Under the pieces are notes generated by a model. That model was not told where the DNA came from. It was given only the letters and a program-made list of their open reading frames with translations, and did not search any database. Made by a program: the position numbers and the translations under genes. A DNA stretch of 64,000 nucleotides from Zymoseptoria tritici IPO323 (taxonomy: Eukaryota; Ascomycota; Dothideomycetes; Mycosphaerellales; Mycosphaerellaceae): the NCBI RefSeq assembly GCF_000219625.1, contig NC_018213.1, forward strand, positions 1,792,055 through 1,856,054, read 5' to 3'. Below, piece after piece: positions 11,301 to 21,400 of the stretch (the stretch's first letter is position 1; every line of letters begins with the position of its first letter).

Positions 11301-11471
11301 TGTTGTGGATCATCAGACTGACCATTAGTGAAGTGCACGTGACTAGTGCCAAGGCATTCCTACACACAGATAGCTAAAGTGAGAATCTTACACTTGAGAT
11401 TCTCTCTGCATGATAATATATACCTGCTAATTAGAGGTCTTCTTCTACTTAGCTTAAGCCTAATTACAATA
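11301..11471 (+). repeat. 5' LTR
   Basis: 171 bp, begins TGTTGTGGAT and ends ACAATA (mutated from ACAACA seen in the right copy). Same length as the right LTR. Confidence 0.93.
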
Positions 11472-11486
11472 GGTTATAAGCCCGGC
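11472..11486 (+). other. primer binding site, half-tRNA iMet type
   Basis: GGTTATAAGCCCGGC starts at the base after the LTR. It is complementary to the initiator tRNA-Met anticodon arm (reverse complement GGTTATGAGCCC) with one TGA-to-TAA change of the type seen throughout the element. Priming by a 5' half of tRNA-iMet is known for Drosophila copia. Assignment here is by match to recalled tRNA sequence. Confidence 0.6.
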
Positions 11487-11599
11487 GTAACTACTACATA
11501 CTTAAGGAAGAATTGTCTGTTCTAAGCGCAGCTACTAGAACCTTACTGTACACTGTTTAGACAGTTAACTAGCGAGCCGAGAAAGAGCTAGTTACAATA

Positions 11600-14500
11600 A
11601 TAGCCGCAATGTAGGCTAATAAGTTTAAGACTGCGAAGGAGAATAAAGTCCTAAGAAAGGGAAGCAACTTCTCAGACTAGTTAAGGATGCTTAAAGCAGC
11701 CCTTATAGACAAGGAGGTGTTAGGCTATGTCTTTTATAACATTCCCTAGTGCCCTGCCTAACTAAAGCTAGGAATTAAAGTTAGATATCCCTCTTTACTA
11801 ACTAAGGAGAGTACTGCTTTATCCTCCTAGGCTCTAACTCCTTCCTAAAAAGAAGGAGGGGACACTCTAGTAACAGAACCTATTCTAACTAGTAGACTAA
11901 GACTAACTCCTCTCTAAGTCTAGCATAAGCATAACCTAATTGCATACGGGATTGTTAGCAAAAGGATTAACTAATCTCTAAGGCCTAACTTTAGGGATAC
12001 AGAGAAGACAGCTAAGGAACTATATAATACTGTTGCAGCTACCTACAGGCCTATTGTAACTATAAACATTTATAACAGCCTAAGGATTCTTAGAATTAGC
12101 AACATTAAGATCTAAGGAACAAACACTTAGAAGTACTGTAAGGACTTCTAGAAGTAGTATTACAAGTACATCTCTGTAATAGAACAATACTCTAGGTCTA
12201 AGGGCATTCTAGTCTTAAAGCTTACCTTTAGTAATAAGCAGATTAGGCTGTTCTTTATCTAGGGCCTCTACTATCTAAAATACCTAAGAAGCTAGAGACA
12301 ATCCTATTACATTAAGAGCACAACTCTTAAAGAGCTAATTACCTTATTAATTAAGGAACCTCCTCTACAGACATAGAGGACAGCAGGAGGATTTAGAAGT
12401 GCTGTAGTAGATAATAATTAGTGTACTAAGTGTACCTATTATATCTACACAAATGTAGATTGCTTTAAGAAGCACCCTAACAAGGCCCTAAAGTCCTAGG
12501 TATATAGAGGAAAAGGAGGATCTAACAAGGATAAGAAGAAGTCCTAAGACAAGAGCAAGAGACATAACAAGAAGGGAGGAAAGGATGCTGCAGCAATTAA
12601 GCCTATCTCCTCTTCTAATGTAGGCTTAGGCTCTAATTTAGACAGCTTATTTGTAGGAGCAGCAATTGCTGCCGCTAGAATACAAAGGAGTAACACTATT
12701 GTCTAGGATTCTAGTACATTATACTACTTCTTTAACAATAAGTCCTAGTTCTTAGACCTTAAACCCCTAGAAACCCTAATTAGGTTCTCTTAAGCTATTA
12801 GACAAAGCACAGTTATATACTTAGGAAGTGTAAGGATTATAATAAAGTACAAGGGGAATAAGTCAAACATTACCTTGCAAGATGTGTTGTACTCTCCTAA
12901 CTCTAATTACAACCTTATCTTAGCAGAGACTCTCTAGCTAAAGTGCAAGGTCTACCTAGACAGGCTATCTTTATGCATTCTAAGGAATAACAAGAAGATA
13001 GGCAAGGTTTAGTCTACTTATAATGTTCTAATCCTCTAGAATGTAACTGTCTCTCTCCCTAAGGGGAGTACTAAAGTTGCTTCTACAACTAACAGGAACA
13101 TATCCTATCTAGCCTTTGCTATGCCTAAGGCTAACACAACAAGATAGCACTAGAGACTAGGCTATATAGGGAACAAGATTCTTAGTGCAATAAAGGCTTA
13201 AGTCTAAGGACTTAAGTAGATTAATATATCTACACTTAAGTACTGTAAGCTATACAAGCTTGCAAGGTTATAGAGAGTAGTGTTAAGAACTCTAAGACTA
13301 ACACCTTAATCCTTATTAGATAAGGTCTATATTAACATTGTAGGACTAATCTTTCTACTAGACATCTTTAGATGCAAGTACATCCTTATAATTACTAATG
13401 CAAAGTTAAGAAGGAGATAGGCTATCTTCTGCAAGCTTAAATTACAAGCTGCACAAATTATTAAGAAATAGACTACTAAGACATTTAACTAGTACAAAAA
13501 GATAGTTAAGATCTAGTTCTTAGATAGAGGAGGAGAGTTTAACAATAATAATCTAATTACATTTGTAGAGAATAAGGGACTAAGATAGGATTTCTTAGCT
13601 CCCTATACTCCTAAGCAGAATGGAATTGCAGAATTATCTAACAAGGTTATCCTTAACAAGGCAAGAGCAATAATAATTAACTCTAGCCTACCTCTCCCTC
13701 TCTAGAGTTTTGTAGTTATATATGCAATCTTCCTTACTAATAGGCTAGTATGCCTGTTAACTAACAAGATTCCTCTTTAGGAATTTAATTAAGATCTTAA
13801 TGCTAGAACTCTATATATTAATCTAACAAAGGTTAGGAGATTTAGATACAGAGTATATCTGTATAATTAGGGGAGACCTAATTTATAGAAGTTCTATCCT
13901 AGAGCAGAGAAATACTAGAATCTGGGATTCTAGGAGAACACTTTAACTAACTATATAGTTTAGAAGTTTAAACTATCTACCCTTGCTAGGTTTCAGCACA
14001 AGATTGTAACCTCTCCTTATGTAACACATAATAAGGATAAGGTATACAGCATAATACCTGCTGCCCTAGACTTCTAGGGGGAGAGTTTCCTACAACTAAT
14101 GCAACCTATTACTATAGAACAGGAAGTCTATGCTATCCACACTAAGGATTAAGATTAGGGCTAGGATGCCTAAGGGCAAGATGCCTAACCTCTTACTACT
14201 TCTTATCTTTAAGAAGTAGAGAACATGTTTAATACTATGTAGAGAGAGAGAAACTAAGCCTCCCTTTTAACATCTTAGGGGGAGCAAACATTAGGTTAGG
14301 ACATATAGTCCTAGGATAACTAACACAAGCAGTCTAAGCCTAATTAGCCAGAGGCTACTAAGTATAAAGAAGCCTCCTAGCTAGCTTAGGGGGAGCATGT
14401 TTCTAAGGAAACAGGAAGTCCTAAGGGATTCTAAGGAAGTCCTAAGGGATTCCAGGAGCAGGCTAATGCCTTATTAACACAGCTACAACATTAAGCATTA

Positions 14501-16262
14501 GCAGAGGATTGCCCTAAAAGGGAAGACCTCTAAGATTATACTATAACTCCCTTCCTAGACATTTATGTTATAGGAAAGAGGAAAGTAGGGAGAAGCCCTA
14601 AGAGACCTAAGAAATTAGGCAATAAAGTAAGTCCTAAAAGCTTAGGTATATTTAGACTCTTAAGAAGTAGAAGATTAGTTGTAAGAAAAGACTACAGCAA
14701 GATCTAGAAGATAGGACTTAAAGTAACAAATCCTAATCTGTCTAATCCTAAGACAGTTAAGGAAGCTCTCTCTAGATCTAACTACAAGGAATAGGAGAAA
14801 GCTATTATTAAGGAAGCTAAGTTACTTAAGTCTACAGGATGCCTTAAATAGAAACTTATTAGCACCCTCCCTAAGGGGAGAGTCCCTCTTACAGGGAAAT
14901 AGGTCTTTAAGATTAAGGTGCTCCTAGATAGAACTATAGAGAAGTACAAGGCTAGATAGACAGCTAGGGGATTTACATAAAGGAAGGGACTTAACTATAT
15001 TAATACCTTTGCTCCTACCCTAAGAGCTGCAATAGGGAGAATACTTCTGTCCCTCTTAGTTAACTTTGGCTAGAAGAGGAGACAAGTTAATGTTAAGACT
15101 ACATTCCTAAATCCAAACCTAGATAAGCAGATCTTTATTAAGCTACTAGAGGGAGCTTATCTCTTTAAGAAAGATGCCTACAAGTACATTATACATATTA
15201 AGAAAGGACTATATAGGCTTAAGTAGGCAGCTGCTCTCTAGCACTACGATGCTATAGACACTCTCTAAAAGCTTAGTCTAATAAGAACTGTTAGCGATGC
15301 TTGCCTCTTTTAAGGGAAAGGCATCCTTGTTCTCCTTTATGTAGATAACTTCCAGATTTTTAGATAGTTAGACTATAAGATTAACAAGCTAATTAAGGGA
15401 TTAGAGCAGAAGTATACAATTAAGGTTGTTAATACTAATGTCTTTCTTAGACTTTACCTAAAGGAAGGGAAAGATGGCTCTATGTCTGTCTCTTAGGAAC
15501 ACTATTCTAGAGACAAACTCTAAGGACATAGTCTTAGCAATGCAAAGAGTGTTAAGTACCCCCTTAACACCCTCCTTAAACCCCTCTAGGATAAGGGAAC
15601 AAAGGAGGACTATAATCTCTTTAACAAGATTATTAGGGAACTGCAACATCTGTTAAACTATACTAGACTAGATATTAGTTTTGCTGTTAACTACTATGCA
15701 AGGTTCCTTTAGAACCTAGGACCTTTGTATGTTTAGGCAGCTAAACACATCTAGAGATATGTTGTAGGCACAATTAACAAGTGCCTTATATATAGGAAAA
15801 CTAAGGAGCAAATTTAGATTAAAGCATTCTTAGACTCTAACTTTGCTAGTAATCCTAGCACATCTAGGTCTACCTTAGGAATGCTCTTTAAAATTGTAGG
15901 AGGCCTAGTTGTCTAGAGATCTTAACTGCAGAAAGAAGTAGTGCTGTCTAGTACTAAGGTAGAGTACCTCTCTCTTACTAAGGCAACAAGAGAAGTGAAT
16001 TAGGTAAGGAATCTTATTAATAAGCTCTAGCCCTTTACCTAGGCCAAAAGCATTTCTACTATCCTTATTAAAGTAGACAATTAATTAGCTATTAGCCTTG
16101 TGGAAAACTATGCTAACTCCAAAAGATCAAGACATGTCTCTCTTAGGAACTATTACTGCAGAGAGCAACATAACAAGGGGAGTATTAAGGTAGAGTTTGT
16201 AAGGACAGACATGCAGCTTGCAGACTGTCTAACAAAACTAAAATCCCTAAACACTATCCTCT
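11600..16262 (+). pseudogene. gag-pol remnant of the copia element
   Basis: Conceptual translation with stops shows a zinc-knuckle relic near 12421-12480 (CTKC..DCFKKHP, with the His codon turned to Tyr). A protease-like part lies near 12690-12990. Integrase spans about 13130-13800 (FLDRGGEFNNN, then APYTPKQNGIAELSNK). Reverse transcriptase spans about 14880-15420 (VKTTFLNPNLDKQIF, IKKGLYRLK, LLYVDNFQIF). RNase H spans about 15820-16260 (DSNFASNPSTS, STKVEYLSL, RHVSLRNYYCREQ, QLADCLTK). Stops at Trp/Gln positions are mostly TAG. Not functional. Confidence 0.9.
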
Positions 16263-16340
16263 AATGTAGGCATCTACCAAAAAGAGCATCTCGTGCGAGC
16301 ATGAGAGGAACACATCCTGACATGGTCGCACGAAATGAGA

Positions 16341-16423
16341 GGCCGATACAGGGATTGAACCCGTAACCTTCCGTGCACTGCTGTGGACAGAAATCATACC
16401 ACTTGACCAACCAGCTATAGATG
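16341..16423 (-). other. tRNA-like sequence inside an unmutated island (SINE-like or tRNA pseudogene)
   Basis: On the minus strand the segment shows an A-box-like GGTCAAGTGG and a B box GGTTCAATCCC within a T-arm that pairs (ACGGG with CCTGT). The 3' acceptor half ATCGGCC has no pairing partner at the expected 5' end (CATCTAT), and the anticodon loop is too long. So it is tRNA-derived rather than a working tRNA. It lies in a stretch (about 16262-16460) that keeps CpG and YCA triplets, unlike the mutated element around it. Confidence 0.5.
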
Positions 16424-16547
16424 AGAAGAGGGAAATTGCTCTTAAATTTATGCCTTAATACCTGCATTTCTACCTAAGAAGGATTCCCTCCCTAGAATCA
16501 CATTATTTTATTTGTTACAAAACTAAGAAGCACAACACTTAGAACAC

Positions 16548-17276
16548 TTATTTTATTCTTATCTGTACAAAGGAAAGGAGGCAACTATACACCTCTACAA
16601 AAGTATCTAAGAAACTATAAGAAAAACACCTAGCTAAAGGAAAACTTTTCTATAAAAACCCAGAAGTATTAGAGCATATCCTAGAACCTGTAGCCTGCCC
16701 CCCTAGACTACTACTAAAAAGACTAAGCTAATTCCCCTAGAATCTTAACTTAAAGCCTAGGAGAATGTTAGTTTCTATTAGGGAAGAAGGGATTTTAAGG
16801 AGAACATATATAGGATGCTGTGCTACTAACTACTGCTTTATCTCTGCCTTGTTAGAGCTTAACATTTAGCTAAGAGGAGTCTAGTTATAGCATAACACAA
16901 ATCCCTAAGGATTAGGAGTTGTTAGACTAGGGTAGTTTTCTACTAGGAAGGCCTACTCCCTTAGGTTGTACAGCTCCTCTATTACTATGTTAATAAGGTC
17001 TGTAGTAAGGAGATCCTTATTAAGCTTAGCTATAAACCTATTAAAGCAAGCTACAAAAGAGAAGGGACCCTAAGCCCTAATATTTACTCTATTGTAGTGT
17101 CTATTTATCTCTCCTCTAATAAATTAATATATAGTCTAATATGCTATAGAACTATCTTTGTAGATCTATAGGAGATCTCTACTACTAATAGCTCTTGCTT
17201 TATCGATAACTTACTAGAAGGTTTTCCTAGGGACAGAGAAAGCTGCTCTTCTTCTAGAAGCTATAGCTAGTAATGT
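16548..17276 (-). pseudogene. possible antisense ORF remnant between RNase H and 3' LTR
   Basis: One minus-strand frame of 243 codons reads protein-like throughout if its 14 internal stops (12 TAG, 2 TAA, no TGA) are taken as mutated Trp/Gln codons. Stretches such as SVPRKTF, GEINRHYNRVNIRA, GPFSFVACFNRFIAKLNKDL and AFLVENYPSLTTPNP show no repeats or bias. It ends at TAA 16550-16548. I do not recognise the protein. Stop density alone does not exceed chance, so the case rests on sequence character. Confidence 0.4.
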
Positions 17277-17485
17277 AGATTATATTGTTAATAGCTGTAA
17301 GGGATAGATAATAGATTAGCTAATAAATTAGCTAAATAGATAAGAGGTGTAGATTGTAAAGTAGAGGAATAAAAAAGTTAGAAGAAGATGCTTTTTAACA
17401 AGCTAAAGCCGAGCATTAGCTACGTAGTAGGTAAATACCTGCTATATTTAGGTAATAGACAGCTCGTAATAATGCAGCTGCTAAT

Positions 17486-17492
17486 AGGGGAG
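17486..17492 (+). other. polypurine tract
   Basis: AGGGGAG abuts the right LTR, the expected site for plus-strand priming. Confidence 0.65.
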
Positions 17493-17663
17493 TGTTGTAG
17501 ATTATTAGACTAACTATTAGTGAAGTGCACGTAACTAGTGCTAAGGCATTCCTACACACAGATAGCTAAAGTAAGAATCTTACACTTAAGATTCTCTCTG
17601 CATAACAATATATACCTGCCAATCAGAGGTCTTCTTCCACTTAGCTTGAGCCTAATCACAACA
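17493..17663 (+). repeat. 3' LTR
   Basis: 171 bp, TGTTGTAGAT to CACAACA, followed by the CAGGC duplication at 17664-17668. Confidence 0.93.
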
Positions 17664-18411
17664 CAGGCTGCGACGCTTCGACAGTCTGACTAAGCGAACT
17701 CCGTCACTGCCTCCCGCCGGGCTCCACGCTTCAGGGAAGAGGTTGTCGAACTGTGAAGAAATCTCAGTGACTCGCCGCGACGATCTGTCTAGAGCATAGC
17801 ATAGGGAGTGCCTAATGAAATTTGATCTTGCTTGGAAGACCGCTGATGGATAGGATTGCCTGTTGCTCTACCAGATCAATGCAACCATGAGGTGAGAGTG
17901 AATGGCCGTTGTTCGTTCGCATGGTATATGGAGGCCACCTGACTATTCCACGCTGTCCGCCAGTACACCATCAGTATACCATCAGTGTTCCTCCCAGCCT
18001 CTACCTTCCCAACCTTTGCCTGTGTTCTCTGACTTCTCGTCAAGTAAGGCCACCACACATGAACAATCCCAGCGAACATCGTCCGGCAGCGCTGCTGATA
18101 GATGGTGCGAGCATTTGACGGCGGCATATGGCGAGTGTAAGCAAGGCCTCCCCGGCTACATGCTCTTCTGTTGGCTGTGTCGCACGGGGTGAAGGATTCA
18201 GCCTTATGGCAGGCGATGACGTCTCGGAGCATGAGCGTAGCGCTTTCCACTCAGAGCATCGAAACTCTACGTCAACCTGCCTACCTGCTGCAAATCCCCG
18301 TCGAATCTCTCCTCCTATGAGTTGCCTACTTCTACGTTCTCTTCCTGTGGTTAAATTACATGCTCGGACACACTACGGAGGGCGCTGCACTGCCACCGGC
18401 GTGCTACCGCG
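17664..18411. other. intergenic, upstream of the histidine kinase
   Basis: 748 bp with normal base composition. Frames up to 124 codons lack coding character. It should hold the kinase promoter and 5' UTR, cut back by the retroelement on its left. Confidence 0.55.
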
Positions 18412-21400
18412 ATGAAGTCGTCTTCAGCGCCCCGAGACACGCGCAAGAACGACGGCAACCCCGATGACCAGGACGATGAAGATCAGCCGCCAGCTGCTAG
18501 AGGTCTATCCTCGATTCCCAAACACACCGCCGCCCGCCCGACCCTCGCACGTTCTCCTGCAGAACGCATCCCGGAGCAGACGCTGGACACCGACAATTCA
18601 GACACCCCCGAGAGCACCGATAGCAGTGCCGAGATGAGCGATGCTGCGTCAGAGGGGAAGAAGAAGCCAGGAAGATCGGACAGTAGGACTGCGCCGCGCA
18701 CAGCTGATGGTGGTCTCTCATCCCGGGGCAATGTGGCCGATATCAGGGAGGCTTTGAATGCCAAGATGTATGCACAGAACCGCGCGCGCAGGAGTTACGG
18801 CGCAGCCAACGTCAGACTGGAGGGCAAGCGTGTCTCGCCCATCTCGGAGGAGGATCAAGCGTCGGTCAACCCTTCATTGAACACGGTCCTCGAACGACCA
18901 GCGGAAAATGTGCGCACATTGTCGACAGTATCTACCGAGTCCACGGGTTCCTCGAAGACGGTGAAGGGCAGCATGCCTCCCACTCCGGCAGGACAGCCAC
19001 TTCGCACGCCGTCCTATCCGTTCCCTTATGTTCCTGGAACTCCGAGGACATGGTCGTCTACCTTTCATCAACCATTTACGACACTGTCGCCCACCGTCTC
19101 AAATCAACCGAGGAATGAGAGCGAGACTCCGAGGAAGATGAGCTTTGGCGTGCTGTCGGGTGATTCCACTCCAGCGGGTAATGCAATGTTCTTGCCTCCT
19201 GGTGGCACTGAATTTGGCGGGCTCGAAGATCCTCGCTATCCGACGCCGAACCTTTATGACCTGGTACTGCAGCTTAACTCGGAGCCTGGTATGGAGCAGT
19301 GGTGGACCACTGTTACGAATATCCTTCATGATCATTTTGAGGCCGACAGAGCATCTCTTGTCCTTCCCGTCGATCCCACAGACATTGAAAATGTGCCCTG
19401 GGGTCAGAAGTCGACGTTTAGCATGCGCGGGGCGGAAGAGTGCGCTGCAGGACGGACAGAACGCACGCGGCCGAATACACCAGGTCTCCTACAGCGACCA
19501 GAATTTGTCATACGGGAGCCTTCTAGTGATGCTCCGGCGGATGTACGGCCCCAGAAGCTCCACCCAGAAAGACTCAGGCCTCGTCTGGATCAGCGGCACT
19601 CGTACGCAGGTCCTGGCCGAGAAGCTCGGGACATGTTAGGTCAGATTACTGACACGACCACGAAGAAACCCGTCAGGCCACAGGGAATATCTCGGACCGC
19701 GACACACGCTGGCCCATTGCCAATATCAGGTTTCCACTCCAGGATGGCTCCCTCTCGATTGTCGTCGACGCAAAGCATCCGACAGTCTTCCTTGGACGAA
19801 CAATTCAGCAGTGTAGGTGGGAATTCAGAGGAAGCGCCATATGCCGAAGTGTTCAACGCTCTGCGCCCTCTGGATACAGAGACCAGACCACTGATCGAGT
19901 CGATCGGAGTCAATCGTGTGTTGGAGCGTGGAAGGGTTGTCGCAATCACAAGAGACTATGTCTCAGATGCTCCTGACGCCAACATATCCAAGTCCGCGCC
20001 TTCACCGCTCCCAAAGAACCCTGACAAGGCGTTCGGCAACTATCGTAGCGTTTTCGCCGTCGATAACGATCCAAGACCTTCACGAGATTACGAGGAGTAC
20101 GAACAGCACCCCACATCACCTTGGGCACAGTCTCCTGCGCCATCACCAGCCATTCAAGCGGACGAGGAGACCAATCCATTCTTCGCGCAAGATGATCATC
20201 AGTTGGAGGACTCGTTCAATCCTGCCGTTAGTCCCAAGGATTATGCGCAGTTCGCCCAAGTCGAGGCCATCGGAGTGGACCATGCAAGCACCATCATTCA
20301 CATTCCATTGATCCATCCCACACTCTCGCAGCCAATGCAGTCATTAAAGGTGGCCGCTCGATCTAAAGGCCAGCCACACGAGATGCAGCGTAGCAACACG
20401 GTCGATGTGGAAAGAAAAGCTCCAATTGCGATCCTCTCGATTCTGACCGCCACAGTACCCTATCCGCACAATCTCACCCACACGCTCAAGCTGCTAGGGC
20501 CTCATCTGGCCACCTCCTTCGCCATAGCACAACAATTATCCGCGAACATAAATCGCACAGTCAGCATTCGACACAGAAGGACGAAGAGTGGGCACAATGC
20601 CACCAGTTCTCCGATGACGATCGAACCAATCACGTCGCTCAACGAACTTGCCCATGCCGACCTCGAAGATCCTGATTCTTCAATATCCGAGCCTATGACG
20701 AGCCCCTCCGAGTACTCAGGTCGGTCGCGCATCAGCCCTGCCGGCTCGATCGTTGGTACTCCAGGGTGGGATCCGGCCGCTCATGGATGGACAGCAGGTC
20801 GCTCCGCAGCAGGTACGCCTGCGCTCACTGGTTCGGAAATGGTCGACAACTACTTTGACTCCAAGAAGCGATCTGGCAATCGGTCCGCAAGCAATGCTAG
20901 CATTACGAATACCCCTGCCAAGTCAGCGAAGAAGAGCTCAAGCAGGGAAGGCAGGGCAAGCGGGCATGGTGTCGAGGATGACGCATCGAAGACTCCTCGC
21001 AGTGGCGAACGCAAGTCGAGGCAATACTCAGCTTCGGACAAGGAGAAGTCAACGCCTGTTCACAATCCGCGGGACCGCGACGCTCCATCATCGACCGAAG
21101 CTCCTTCGCAGCAGCGTCCTAGTATGCGCCCAACAATGTCGCATATGCCAGACATGAACCAAGCGAAGCAGCACTCACTTCTCCACTCGTACGGTGCAGA
21201 CTTCCAGCATTCTTTTGGTCCTTTGCCAGCGACCGAACAGCTTGACGCTCGTAAACCAGGTGCAGGTACTCATGTACGCAAAGGCTCGTACCCCGAGGAC
21301 ATGCCACCACCCTCTGAACGACTTCTACGAACGATTATCGATTCTGTTCCCGTGCAAATTTTCACCGCGCAGCCAGAGACTGGCTCCCTCAGCTGGGTCA

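Larger units (their letters stand above)
11301..17663 (+). mobile_element. Ty1/copia LTR retrotransposon, full length, RIP-degraded
   Basis: 6363 bp bounded by 171 bp TG..CA direct repeats and a CAGGC duplication. Order along + strand: LTR, primer binding site, gag, protease, integrase, reverse transcriptase, RNase H, a 1.2 kb region, polypurine tract, LTR. The domain order (integrase before RT) places it in Ty1/copia. No long ORF survives: stops (nearly all TAG/TAA) sit where Trp or Gln would be expected. The LTRs differ at about 17 sites, all transitions. CpG is almost absent. The copy is dead. It lies between a hypothetical gene and the histidine kinase gene. Confidence 0.95.

Noticed and set aside
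11600..16262. TAG/TAA as recoded sense codons in the element
   Set aside because: The same transitions occur in the non-coding LTRs and also change His to Tyr in the zinc knuckle, so mutation explains the stops better than recoding.
16341..16423. Functional tRNA gene
   Set aside because: The acceptor stem has no 5' partner and the anticodon loop is too long; only tRNA-derived.
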